Positions 22,301-33,799 are shown, numbered from the stretch's first letter. The stretch is 64,000 bases of DNA from Dicyema japonicum (GCA_011109175.1 RDEW01000014.1:320042-384041); one strand, 5' to 3'. Numbers and translations are program-made. Notes: generated from the letters alone by a model not told the origin.

Positions 22301-23102
22301 ATTGACATCTCCCATCTTGTTATTTCACGTGAACTCACTCGTAATGAGGACGAATACTCTGGAAAGCAGGCTCACGTAGAATTGGCCGCTCGGTTATATT
22401 AAAATATTGATTAAAGAATGAGGAAAAGAGACGAAGGGACTGCCCCCAAACTCGGTGATAGAGTTCCATACGTTATAATTGCATCTGCCAAAGGGCTGCC
22501 GCATACATGAAATCAGAGGTAATCAATTAGATCTTATATGAAGGATCCCTTGTATGTCTTGGAGAACAATGTTCCCATAGACACTGACTACTATCTCAAC
22601 AATCAAATTAAAAAGCCTCTTCTGAGAATATTCGAACCCATACTCGGTTCAAAGACCGAATCAATACTTTTCTGTATTCTTCTGATGAATTCCTAGCCGG
22701 AGATCACGCTAATCAGAAGAAAATCGTTACAACAAAAGTTGGCGGGCTAATGAACTTTGTCAAAAAATCTTCGTCGTGTCTTAAATGCCGGTCTTTGATA
22801 AGAAATGGTAAGCTTATTAGTTATTAGCAAGACACTGATCGTGCGTTATGTAACAACTGTGAGGTTTTAAGAAATCAGTTAAGCGAAAAATATGTTCATC
22901 GTTTGAGAATGCAAGAGGAAAGGTTTTCAAAACTATGGGTTCAATGTCAGCGGTGTCAAGGTAGTTTTCACGATGAAGTGATTTGCTCTAAGTATTATGA
23001 TAAGTGTTATTTAGTCGTGACTGTCCGATTTTTTATATGAGAATAAAAGCCCGTAAAGACTTGAAGGAGTCAAACGATATTTTAAATCGTTTTGATTGGT
23101 AA
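19374..23102 (+). CDS. POLD1: DNA polymerase delta catalytic subunit
   Basis: Replicative B-family polymerase with 3'-5' proofreading. The start is ATG at 19374 ([15 protein letters not shown]) and the stop TAA at 23100-23102. About 22 introns of 21-31 bp can be placed by similarity, giving about 1,065 aa (human 1,107). Visible in order: [13 protein letters not shown], Exo I ([14 protein letters not shown]), Exo II ([16 protein letters not shown]), FPFLGRI, Exo III ([11 protein letters not shown]), motif A ([11 protein letters not shown]), motif B ([17 protein letters not shown]), motif C (YGDTDSVMC), [29 protein letters not shown], and the C-terminal cysteine modules CLKC...CNNC (CysA) and CQRC...CP (CysB, Fe-S in the family). 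Oddities: introns with non-GT starts at 19882-19902 and 20941-20963, an ambiguous splice at 22807-22827, another near 22213, and a missing base in the GGG run at 22493. Confidence 0.96.
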
Positions 23103-23199
23103 TTTTTGATGTCAATTTAAAATAAATTTGTACCATTTTTTATTTTATTGTTTCCTGTATTTTGGATAATTTGTGTATATTATTTTTTTGAGCGGATAG

Positions 23200-25500
23200 T
23201 AAACGAAACAATGAGTCACGAGTAAAAATAATTAATTTATAACGCCGGTCTAACTTAATCTCCTCTTTTTGGGGCCAACCTCTATTGCCCGTATAGGTAT
23301 GTTCAAACGACGCACACCCACATTCAGAGACTAGCCTGGGTTGACATTCCGTACCATCTTTCTCCTCACCAGGCATCAATACTCTATGCCACCCATCTGT
23401 CTACACGCTATCCAGAGTCTTCTGCAGTACTAATGTTTTCAAACATGAATTCACCGTTTCCTCCTCCTTGAGGAAAGCCAGGTGGCCCTTGAAGAATCTT
23501 ATATCCATACTGATCGTCGTGTCTAAACGAATCTCACAAATTTATTTGCGACAACAGATTGGACTGATTGGGTTTTCAGTTTCTTGGTTTTTCTTATTCC
23601 ATATTGACGGTAGAAACATAGGTGTAATCATCCGACTACTTCGTTATGCCGCCTGAGATATGAGCTATTCAGCATTCGACCACACCTAGTTGCAAAGTGA
23701 TCGACGGTCTTCTTTTCTGAGTTACAATGTCCGCACTTAGTTGTTACGATCCTGAACTAAACAAAGCCTTCCCTCGGTTATAGGGGAGTGATTTCCATGC
23801 TCAAGCATGTGTCTTTCAAACACTGAAATAAAATAGAGTGCGGTGGTTTCTTCTCATTTTCTCCCAATAGATATTCATGCTGTTTCTATCAATTTCGACA
23901 TTTCCAAGTCCTTCACATTTTCAATGTTGTACTTTTGAGAGATGAATTCTACGACTGTGGCTATGTGTGTTTTCTTTGAATTAATGACCCGTAGTATTCC
24001 GCTCTTCTTAGGAAGTAATTTTCCTTATGTTCCAAGTCACCATAAAATTTGAAGAGCATTCGTTCTGCTTTGTTACAGACAGGCTCAAGGCCTTTTGCAA
24101 ATTTATTTCTTATAAAGTTTTATTTTTTTTATTAATTAATTTTTAAACAGTGGAAGTCAGGTAGTTGCCGCCCTCACTGCGTGGCTGATAAAAAAAGTGA
24201 GAGTGCATATTCGTTCATTACCTTAACAGGTTAACTGAGTTTAAATCAGTTTTTGTCAAATTTTCAATACGCGTAGATGCTTCATAGATTTTATTCATAA
24301 TTTCTCCTTTAAGGACATTACTGTTCTTATCCTCAAGGACTCCCAAATATTGGTATCCATCTAATCCATCGAGGAAACGAGCTTTCCCAGACATGTACTT
24401 CAGGTTTGTTGCAGAATTGTCAAAGTTTCTCTCCAATCCGACTGCATCAAAACGATTGAACTCCTTCTATATTATTTCCATTGAATCACTGAGGAGAAAA
24501 TAACTTTATATTTTCCATAGAAAAGGTGATTAGTTGCATATGTTGGTTCTCCATTTCCAGGACTTCCCATCGTTACTTTCGGGAATTTTCCGTTCAGCAG
24601 TCGACTAAGAAAGTTCATTAACAAAGCAAAGATATGCGGTGAGAGAGTCCCCCTGTAGAATTCCTCTTTATTTTAACTTCTCGTCGTTTTGCTTTCCAAA
24701 TTTAGCTGCCATTGCGTGACAAGTTTCTGAATAAATCTGACAATCAAGCAGGGAAGACCAGTGAATCTCCTCACAAAGATTTCCACGACTCGAATGAAGT
24801 TTTTGAGTAATCAGTTATAGACTCCGTCACAGACATATGCTTTCCAATTTGGAAGCATCCTGATAGAATCAGTGATTGCCTCCTTCGTAAAATCACCATA
24901 AGAGTTCTGATCCAGTCACTCTTTTGCTAACCAAGAAATGCTATCCTTTCGTTCACCCTTATTCCAAATGTTAGTCCAAAAAGGAAGACATTCCTCCCCA
25001 TTAAAATTAAGCACCAACTTCTTATCTCCACTGATATTTCTATAGAATCGTCTTTATTCAATTCGAATTACTAGTTGGCTCGTCTAAACCCCTTTCTCGA
25101 TTCATAAACTCTCAATTTTTTGTCAAAAAGTTTGATTTGATCACGAAAATAGGAAGCAATCCTTTTGAATTCTCCCCTAAAGTCATATGAACACAAGGTA
25201 TAGGGTATTTCTTAGTCAAATTGCTACTCGTTCATTTCACCAGCCGTTTGAATTTTATCAAGTTGTTGCTTAAGTTTAGTGAGTTTGTATTTCATAGACT
25301 CTTCCAAATTACCGTTAGTGCTATTCTTCTTGGTAAGCCTCTCATAAGTCCACTACCAAGCATATATGATATCAGTGATATCGTTGATATCCAAACTAAG
25401 CAAGGAATCAACTGCATTAGTTCCATTCAAAATATTTTTCTAAGTATTTTTTTCTGGAATCTTCGTTGTAGGAATTACGAATAGTTTTTTCTCGTTTTGA
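23200..25500 (-). mobile_element. Family A non-LTR retrotransposon, second copy, broken
   Basis: On the minus strand from 25.5 kb: a coiled linker (KYKLTKLKQQLDKIQ), then LPNWKAYVCDGVYN in shifted frames (compare LPDWKACGCDKSYN in copy 1), LTRFTGLPCLIVRFI, a motif B region reading GTLSPHIFALLMNFLSRLLN, a YQYLGVLEDKNSNVLKGEI block (24436-24218), and a C-terminal zinc knuckle CGHCNSEKKTVDHFATRC near 23.75 kb followed by RRHNEVVGWLHL. Motif A and the IDD box were not found, which suggests an internal deletion. It overlaps no host gene and lies 3' of POLD1 in opposite orientation. Confidence 0.7.
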
Positions 25501-25984
25501 CTACTTTCCCAATTTGGCAGCAGAACTCCTCAAAGCATTTTCCAAAATTTGAAATTTCAGCCTTCTATGTTTTCTTGACTGGAAGGCCACAGATTGATTC
25601 ACTCGACTTTGAAGAGAGTAAGCTCTTAAATTTGGTAACGGATTTCGATGTCCCACATCTTAAGTTAAAAGCGTTCGTAATCACACCATGGGAAATTTTC
25701 TTAAATCTGGAATTTGCAGACACAACGACTTTCACAGCCCATTGTTTCCGGTCCACAGTGTGAACTTTGTCAACTAGGCATTGTACAAAAAAAGAAGATG
25801 TGCTTTAAATTCAATATTGACAACTTCTTGCGTCTTGGGCAATTCATCAACCACATTCTCTACGGTCCTATTGTTTTTTCTTTTACTAACTTTCGTAAAT
25901 AGATCGAATAAAACATATTTTATTTTTTCTTACAAGAAACCACTACAACAGCAAAAAATTCAAATCTTTTGTCTAAGCATATAA

Positions 25985-26165
25985 TAGCGTTAAAACCATG
26001 TGGCGACATTTGCTACGTGGCTAATTGGTTGAAAATTTCTATTCCTTAACTTCTAATGGCGTCATTGGATCCACCTTACTAAGGAGACGCCCAACGACTG
26101 ACCGGCATTCCAAAGGATCCAACTATTCTTTCCACTGAGAGACAATTTCGCTACCTGAGACAAGT
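25985..26165 (+). repeat. Dispersed repeat, pairs with 58.04-58.19 kb
   Basis: Shares with the 58 kb copy the ordered blocks GCGTT, CATGTGGCGACAT (CACGTGGCGCCAT), CGTGGCTAATTGGTTGAA (CGTGGCTAGTTGGTTGAA), GGCGTCATTGGATCCACCT (GGCGTCATGTGATCCACCT) and GACGCCCA...GACCGGC. Length about 150 bp. TGGCTAATTGG resembles a Pol III A box, so a SINE origin is possible. Confidence 0.5.
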
Positions 26166-26289
26166 TATGTAATCGCTAGAACGGAGTTAGTTAGTTTGGT
26201 ATTACCCTTGGTCTTTGGAATTATTTTATTATTATTAAAACCTCAAACGACCTGGCACGTCTATCAGTTATTGAACGAAAGACAAGGTT

Positions 26290-26410
26290 ATTATTGGCAA
26301 CAGAGTCTGTTACGTTCACTCACGGGAGAAAGAAGACAAGGGCTTTCATCCATCATGAAATAAAGTAACTCAATCTTCCGATCAATTAACCACTTGGTTA
26401 ACTGGTGAAG
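26290..26410 (-). repeat. Fragment of the tRNA-derived SINE
   Basis: The minus strand reads TTTCATGATGGATGAAAGCC followed by CTTGTCTTCTTTCTC, aligning with the interior of the SINE at 30.15-30.35 kb (TTCATGATGGCTGAAAGCAC, TTATCTTCCTTTTTC). Only the interior portion is present. Confidence 0.4.
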
Positions 26411-26610
26411 GTTTTTTTTATTTATTTTATTTGGTTTATATCATAAATTAAAATTCTTTTTTTGATTTTTAGTCCAAAAATTATTATTGATTTGATTATT
26501 AAAATAAATGTAGGAAAAATAATTTTGATATTTCCATAGAAACAAAAGACATCCCCATAATCACTCAGTGACCATTTTATGAGAATAATTTAGTATCTCT
26601 ATTTTGTAAA

Positions 26611-28899
26611 ATGACTGATAATTTGGATATCAACTCACTACAAAAAATCAAAGAGCTCTCAGTGGCAAACGAACTCGAGCACAATACTTTTTTATTGGAA
26701 CAAAGAGACCAAATAGATATTTTAGAGAAAGTTCAGCGGAAATATTTTTATAAAGGCATTTATTTTCTACTATTAAAAGATCTAGTGAATGATGAGACAA
26801 TTGCTGAAGATGATTCTGATGAATTTGTAAAGTTTAATCTAACAGAAAATCGACCCAAAAATGGAATTGCGGTCAATGACATAGAAGAAACAGTCGTCGG
26901 TAAATTTATGTCAAAAGTTTAGGTTCATCCAAAACATTTGAAGAAATACTCGAAAGAGAAATTGAGCTAAATAATGTAAATTTTAGTTGTATTTAGAAAA
27001 ATGAATCTCAGAGCACTGCAACTCCTAAGAAGCAAAAAATGCAATTTTTAAAAAAGGGGGAAGGCCTCAAGCGATTCAACGGAAAACCTAAAATAACGAA
27101 TAAAATTGAAGAAAACACACACAAAAGTGACTATTCAACATGCTCGTCGAGAAATTTTGCCGAACCAAAGAATGAAAACATATGCAAAGGTTTGTTTTTA
27201 AGAGATCATCTTTAGATACTAAAGAGGCCGAAATCAAAAACGTTTAATATATTATTTGATGTTTACTAGGATGTTACAGAGTTCGAGGCTATGGAGGAAA
27301 TTCTGGATAACTTATCTTTCGTATCTCTCACTCCGTCGATTGTATCAAAAATTGACGAAATGAAAAAAAACAAAGTAAAATTTATCTTGAATTTTGATAA
27401 AAAACTGGAATGTCTCCGCCAAATAAACAGACTGAAACATTTCCAAAATATTACAACAGCTATGAATACAAGGATGCCGAAAAATCTTTCTCCGATCAAA
27501 GTGATACTTCTTTCGATGATGAACAAAGCTGGAGCAGTCTAAGGTTCACCAAATCAACTGCCTCAAATAATGAAGTTCCTAAAAAACCTAAATTCCATTC
27601 ATCAATCGTCAAAAAATTTTTCCCTTCAATCGATAACGACATGAAATCTACTATTTCGAAGGATAAACTCGATTCTGAAAGTTCAGAAAAAGTGATGACT
27701 TCCAAATTAAAGGATGAAGCAAATTTACTGGAGAATGAACGAATAAAGCTCGATAAAATTAACGAAGATATTAAAAAAATTAAATTTGAGAAAAAACAGG
27801 TTATAATTTCATCGCTTATCTAAGGAATTAAATCGATTGAGGAGACAGGTCGAGGAATTTGAGAAAGAAAAGAACGCTGAGTTATTGAGACTGAAAAATT
27901 TCAAAGATTCTGAATTAAATAAAATAAAGTCATTTTCAGCTTTAATTTGCCAGAAAAGAAAAAAAGCAGTTCAATGATTGGATTAAATCGCAAAGAGTGA
28001 ATCCACTTAGACTGGAACGCCAAAAAATTAACGAATTGGAGAAAAAAGTTAAACAACTGATAAACTTAAGATAAAAGAAAATGACAGCATTCACGAGAAG
28101 AATGAAATGCGGTGGAATTGCAATTTAACGAGACTCAAAAATAGAGTTGATTTCCTAGAAAAGCAAAACGAGGAGCTCAAACAAGAAATTAAGATTTCTG
28201 GGCAATTTTACTTTGAAAAGTCGAAAAGTTTTCTTTGATTCTTATTTAGGAGACTCAGCACTTTGTAATAATAAAAATCAAATATGCAAATTTTGTGAAA
28301 AATCGAACAAAGTTGAATTTAAATTTAAAATAGAATTCTGACGAATCAATGAATAAGTCAAATGAAGTTTATTTCCCGAACGGAACCAAGAAGTACATCA
28401 AAAATGACGGAAATTCGTATTCCTTGTTTTACTTCAACGGAGACGAAAAGCACAAATTTAAAGATTTGCAAGTGGTTGCTATTTTATGCGATATTCGCTA
28501 ATTTAATAGGTTTATTACTATTCTGAGTCAGGATCAATTCAAATAACGCTACCAAATGGGAACGAAGTAGTGATATTTAGAAAGTATGCTCTATTTAACC
28601 CCCAAGCGGTCAAATTGAACGGAAATTTAAAAATAGTGACACAGATATTCTGCATCATGACAGAAACGCTAAATTTACGTTCACCAATGGAAGCAATACT
28701 ATAATTCAAAATGACGGGACAATTATTCGTAATTATCCTGATGATAGACAAACTATTCACTATTCAAACGGAAAGACGGAAATTCAGACTAAAGACGCTA
28801 TAGTACTATTTAGAGATAATATTTTAGAGAAAAATTTATGCTAACGGAAAAATAAAGATTTTAAAGCGCTATGAATCTTCAGAAAGCAATTTTACATAA
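26611..28899 (+). CDS. CENPJ: Centriole assembly protein CPAP/SAS-4 (TCP10 domain)
   Basis: Centriolar scaffold that sets centriole and cilium length. The start ATG is at 26611 (MTDNLDINSLQKI) and the stop TAA at 28897-28899. Thirteen introns, twelve canonical ones of 21-38 bp and one of 56 bp, leave 1,923 coding bases, exactly 640 aa. The N-terminal third is acidic and includes TPKKQKMQFLKKGEGLKRF, a motif found in CPAP proteins. The middle is a long Lys/Glu-rich coiled coil (ELNRLRRQVEEFEKEKNAE and onward). The C-terminus is a G-box/TCP10 beta-strand repeat domain: EVYFPNGTKKYIKNDGNSY, LFYFNGDEK, TFTNGSNTIIQNDGT, NYPDDRQTIHYSNGKTEIQ and KIYANGKIKI, that is, repeated NG/DG turns spaced about 20 residues. 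The domain normally binds STIL. It is half the length of human CPAP (about 1,340 aa). The 56-bp intron is the least certain splice. Confidence 0.9.
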
Positions 28900-29160
28900 T
28901 GTAGTTTCATTAATGGATTTTTGACTGCGTGTAAATGATTTTCCTAAATAAAATCTTGACTTTCTATCATATTGGCAAAATATACGCAAATAATTTGAAA
29001 GTTTCGAGTGTTTCTGTGCGCCCCTTTGAATAACTAAGTGAATTGAGCATTTTCTCTTTTTACGTCTCATATTTATTATTTTCCCCACAGGATCACTGTG
29101 TTGAAAGATAAACAACGTCCCAGCAACTAAGCAATTTTACAATGATAGGGGAAGTCGAAT
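28900..29160. other. 3' flank of CENPJ, nothing recognised
   Basis: AT-rich. It contains one minus-strand open frame (29115-28879) that overlaps the end of CENPJ and has no recognisable similarity. Confidence 0.3.
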
Positions 29161-29164
29161 CCGG

Positions 29165-30110
29165 TAGGGATGGGCATCAGAATCTGCTCCATAATGGACT
29201 CAGAGATTTCTGTATCTCGAGTAGTTTTTTAGGCATTTAAAAGTGTCAAAGAGGGGCTGTTTGGTATGTAGGCCGCCCTAAAAAATTTTCATTGTTGTTC
29301 AATTAGAAGAGCTTCAAGAGTTATACACTCGGAATTAAGGCCAATGAGTTTTGGATCGTAAATAACATTTGCAAGGAAGAATGGGAAAGGAAACTGTCCA
29401 CAGTGAACTCGCACAGGTCAAAAGTTGACCTCCTCACATTTAGCTTAATGTAGCTCTCTAAAAAATAGCTTTGCACTAAACAAAGACTTTCCTTGTGGGG
29501 TTCTATATTAACCCTTGATACACAGAAAAAAAAGTTAATAATCACGCTTACTAATTTTATTTAGTTAAAAGCACTCCCACGTTACCAATAAGCATATGAA
29601 TACATAGACTTCCGCTTGTGCCATGTTCTTTGATATCCGTTCTACCAGTTTTCTCCCTGCAACTTTCTTCCGTAGTTTATCGAAGTCGTCCGATGTTCTA
29701 GAAAAGTGAGAAAACAGCTGAGTAAAACAATTTAACTGCCAATTCTGAGTTCGAAAACTCTGTACCATAATCTGGTTGTAAAATAGAAGGCGGGTCATTA
29801 AAAAATTGTGACTCTTTTCGAACTTCATACGTGCACTAATCCATGATTGAAATCTCCGAGGATTGCCTCCGCCTTATTGACACCACAATGACGGTTCTTT
29901 TCTGTATTTTCAGAAAGCATAATGTTTCTCATCTTATCTTTCTAAATAACGTCCTTTTTTTAGATCGTCTGCGAATAAATACAACTTGTCATCAATTAGA
30001 ATAAAAAGTTCTGCCTTTTTTTATTTCGTGTTCTTGCTTTTCGTCAAGCCACCTGGAAAAATTTAGATTTTAACGAAATTATTAAACTCGATTTTGGATT
30101 GTAGGATCAC
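29165..30110 (-). mobile_element. Probable LINE endonuclease-region remnant
   Basis: On the minus strand near 29865 it reads KAEAILGDFNHGLVHV; GDFN is the hallmark of APE-type LINE endonucleases. Downstream frames 29828-29565 and 29545-29321 are open but unrecognised. A segment near 29340-29400 resembles 33.95-34.07 kb. The RT part is not seen. Moderate guess only. Confidence 0.35.
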
Positions 30111-30149
30111 CTTGGTCATTTAAAGGAGCTGATAAAAAATTCAAATATA

Positions 30150-30345
30150 TTTCACGCATATGAACGAGATTAGACCCCGGATCTTACGTGCATCCAACAG
30201 ATTCTCCATTTTCATAACTTCAGATTTCCAATATCTCCGTCAACTCGTCCACGCACTCAAGAAAAAGGAAGATAAGTGCTTTCAGCCATCATGAAGCTAA
30301 ACAGACATTTAACGCAATAGGGGTACGTCACCACCTCAACCTGTA
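30150..30345 (-). repeat. SINE-like element, tRNA-derived (copy 2)
   Basis: Minus strand: GGTTGAGGTGGTGACGTACC (A-box-like 5' end), then TTTAGCTTCATGATGGCTGA, TCTGAAGTTATGAAAATGG and CCGGGGTCTAATCTCGTTC (degenerate B box). Co-linear with the 12.70-12.86 kb copy but with an extra internal stretch of about 35-40 bp. No poly-A tail was recognised. Confidence 0.5.
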
Positions 30346-30490
30346 AATTCGTGAAATATCTATACAAAAATAACGGGAAAAATCAATTAGTAAATTTAAT
30401 TAATAGGGAGTTATGATTAGAAATTTTATGTGGTAAATTTGATTATTGGCCTGTTTGGTTATTTAATAAGAGCCAATTCCCTAACCAAGT

Positions 30491-31205
30491 CTAAAATGAA
30501 ATAAATATTTTAACCACTGGATTTTCAGGCTTTTCTTTGCACAGGTTTGTAAGACCACATAACAACGTCTGGTTCACTGTTTTAATTAAATAGTCTGATG
30601 CGAGTTCATCTTTGGAAATTGGATCAAGGATCGCTAAATTTACGAGACAAATAATACTTTGACGGAAAAATAACCGAATTTCGTTAACGGCTTTATCGGC
30701 GGTCTCACTAATGTGAACACCGTTTCTAATTTCATCAGTTCCATAGATTGCCCTTAAACTGTAATGTTTTATAATTAAATAGCCAACGAATTTGGATATT
30801 TTTCTGACGCAACCTTAGGATTTAAAGGTCCTGCTAATTCGGAAAGATACTCCACACCGTTAATTCGAGACAAATGATAGACAATAATTGGGGACAAACT
30901 CAAATAGCTACATTTAAGGAAAATGAATTTTTCCCAAAATCTTCATAGTAAAACATACTGGCTTGTTCCGGACTAAGTAAAACTTTACGCTTCTAAGCAT
31001 GAAATTAAAAATTTTGCTGATTACCTGCAAAACAGTAAAGCCCGATCTGATCAGTATATCTTCGATTTCAACGGCTTTATCAATAACATCAGGTTTTATA
31101 ATTAGCAACGTCGACGATGATGGAATTTTATCAAACTCAATCTTTTTAACTTCAAAATCTTCTGTTTGTTCAATATTCTAATTTTAAAATACTAGATACA
31201 TCCAT
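30491..31205 (-). CDS. NME5: Nucleoside diphosphate kinase homolog 5 (ciliary NDPK with DPY-30 tail)
   Basis: Axonemal (radial spoke-associated) member of the NDPK family. Minus strand, ATG at 31205 and TAG at 30491. Three introns (22, 32 and 29 bp) leave 210 aa after one homopolymer correction, against 212 in human NME5. Visible: MDNIEQTEDFEVKKIEF, LLIIKPDVIDKAVEIEDI (NDPK start), SGFTVLQKRKVLLSPEQAS, INGVEYLSELAGP, SLRAIYGTDEIRNGVHISE (the RNxxH active-site block, His present), and after the NDPK fold a short DPY-30-like helix pair ASDYLIKTVNQTLLCGL. The combination of one NDPK domain plus DPY-30 tail is diagnostic for NME5. Oddity: the AAAA run at 30920-30923 lacks one base for the frame (FF in the protein). 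Its presence fits an animal with motile cilia. Confidence 0.92.
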
Positions 31206-31460
31206 TCCTCTATTTCTTAGTAACAAAAATTTATATTGAGAAATATTTTTTATATAATACAATATTTATGTAATTTTATTAAATAAAAATGTATTTTTTA
31301 AAACTTAAAGACAGCAGACTTTATAAATTAATTTTATTTACCCCCAATGTTTTTGGGGGGAAATTACCAAAAAGTCAAGACACAGTCAAAGTGACCAGTT
31401 AGTATAGTGACTGACGGTTGAGATTCTGACTTAGCTATAGTGCATTTAATGCTTTATCAC
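31206..31460. promoter_or_regulatory. AT-rich 5' flank of NME5
   Basis: Strongly AT-rich (mostly A and T runs) directly upstream of the NME5 start. The promoter would lie here. No specific motif was recognised. Confidence 0.25.
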
Positions 31461-31461
31461 C

Positions 31462-31740
31462 TCAATGTGAATATAATTCCTCTTTTCCTTTTTTGGTCCT
31501 GATGTCCTTCGTCGTCAATGGAGATGTCAAAAATCCAGTTAGCTTAATGACGATGAATATCCTGTAGTGGTCCCAGTCAACCGAACTGATGTTTTTGTAG
31601 CCTACAGATAATCTAGACGTCCTCTTCGTTTTGAGGTTGATCGTCACCATCAGGGGAAAGTGATTACTTCTTATATCTCGTAATATCGTCGACATTTTCA
31701 AGTATATCATAAGAAGAGGGGAGGCAAGAAACAAGCTAGT
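31462..31740 (-). mobile_element. LINE endonuclease fragment
   Basis: Minus frame 31734-31462 reads ILRDIRSNHFPLMVTINL and YKNISSVDWDHYRIF. This resembles the end of a LINE endonuclease (SDHFPL) followed by the xxVDWDxY linker. H is retained but the Asp of SDH is Asn. No RT follows. Confidence 0.4.
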
Positions 31741-33790
31741 TTATCGCCTCTATGAAGTAGATAGTGATTTATCTCCTTAGACGTTAGCACGTAAAATCCA
31801 TTCTGATCATTTGTGGTCTTTTTGGGGTCGTGTTCTTACGGTTGAAGATATGGTGTTTGTGTAGTCAGATTCTTTCATGTGGCTGTAAATTTGTGATATT
31901 TTCCATGGATTATCAGATCATGAATACAGTCCGCCAACGGAAATTTATCTGTCTTCAATTACAAAAAATTATATTTGGATCCCGAACTCGCAAGTGGAGG
32001 CGGTAAAATAGTGACGTCCCCGTCCCTGCTATAATTCCATTTTTCGATATTCTTGGTATTCGTCTATAGTCAGTAACTCTTCCTTTTAGGATATAGTTTC
32101 GTTTAATACTATATTTGTTTACTCAGATTCCACAATTGATGCAAACTTTTGAAACCTTTTTACGACAAGGGTTTCAAAAGTACAACTTTTAGTCCTCTTT
32201 TATTATCGTCGGTGGCCTGATTTTACAAGAGCAGAGCAATACATTCAGTAAATTAACGTGGCCTTTCCACGCCAGCTGTTTAATCTATCTATAAGTTAGT
32301 TTTCCGGACTCTCTGATGCACCAGGGATATGTTCCCATTTTGAATACTTCGTCTTGCTTGGCAGCGTTTTTTCATTCATTATTGCATTGGTTCCCAGCCT
32401 TAAGGTGCTCGCGAAATCCTTTTGGGTTAATTTATTTTTTGCAGAACCCTTACAATTCAATTATTACAATTTTCACTTAAAACATAATCGTATTAACCAA
32501 AAACAATTTTAATGTGAATATTGAGGTAACGTTTTATCATAGCATAGAGTTGTGTAACGTTAGGATTATTGTTGACAACTGTGTCCTCATATCAGCGGAA
32601 GCATTGAGTTTATTTCTATATTTTGTTTTTAATAGATCGAAACTAACTAACAACATCCGAACTTTCTTCGTCTGGTCTTCTGATGAGCCAATCGCATTCC
32701 AGTAGCACCTTCTCTTCCTTCTGCATAGGAATTAAATCGGTGACATTGATTTTTAGCGTGGCAAGAACACTCGCAGAGGATTACGCAGTGATCGGGGGCC
32801 GATTGATGGATGCAGACGATCTGGAAGAAATTCAGGAAACGAGCACGACAACGAAAAGGATGGAGAAAACTAACAGAAAGGATAGTCGACAAACGTGGCA
32901 CAAGCAAACCATAAACAATGTTTATTGGTAACGCGAATGTGCTTTAACTAACTAAATGTGCCTCTCCACAACGTGCTACAAGATAACTCACCTGTTTAAT
33001 TAAAACAATTCTATACTTCATAGGATGCTCTGGTCGATTTTAAGTTGTCGTCTTTAGCAAAATTGGACACTTCCAACTTGCACCTTATAGATGAATTCAA
33101 TTTGTTTTGAAAAAAAAAATATCTTTATCCTTTAAATGAGGATGCTTCATCAATGAAGAGATGTGTTAGGCATTATATGATGGCACATTACACATTTTGT
33201 CGTATGCGGTAAATCAGATCCGTTTTTAGAAAACCCATATGTGATGTAGCTTTTATCATATTTTTTTTTCTAAAATTATAATTATAAAAAAACCTTTTTG
33301 AATATTTTTTGGAATCTCCTATGCTACTATTTTCTCATTAAAAATATTATCAAATTGACTAATTGACTAACCAACCCAAAACAGAATCATGTTTAATATA
33401 TTTTAATTTTTGTGGAAAACAGAAATTGAAAAAGTAAACGAGTAAATAAATTTAAATAAAACTGGTTATTTGAGAGAATCTCGCTCGCTATCCTGAGAGG
33501 GAATAGCCACACAGTCAGGGCAGCCTCTATATAACCGTTTACTCTATTTTCTTTCTTTAATGAGTAAATTATCTGATTAAGCGGATTTTAATCCAGATCG
33601 CTGGTAATCTTTCTCCTTCTCTTAGAAGAAGAGTGTGCCATCACTCCCTGTTATTCCTTATCTCCATATCAGTGTCAGTCGAAATATCTCTGTTAGAGTC
33701 AAGTGGGATGTCCTCACGGCATGCCAGTTCCACAAGTTGAGATGTAGCAGAGGTGTACTCTTCATCAGAAACCTTCATCCCGTGTTTGAG
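31741..33790. other. About 2 kb without a recognisable gene
   Basis: AT-rich DNA. It contains a perfect 12-bp inverted repeat at 32145-32156 / 32170-32181 (ACTTTTGAAACC, 13-nt loop). The two overlapping open frames at 32647-32931, one per strand, have no known similarity. The plus one is hydrophilic with an acidic then basic C-terminus. I see no splice-consistent gene. Confidence 0.35.
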
Positions 33791-33799
33791 TAATTAAAA

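Noticed and set aside
32683-32931. 82-aa plus frame and overlapping minus frame as a gene
   Set aside because: No similarity, no splice-consistent extension, and both strands are open only because stops are absent by chance.
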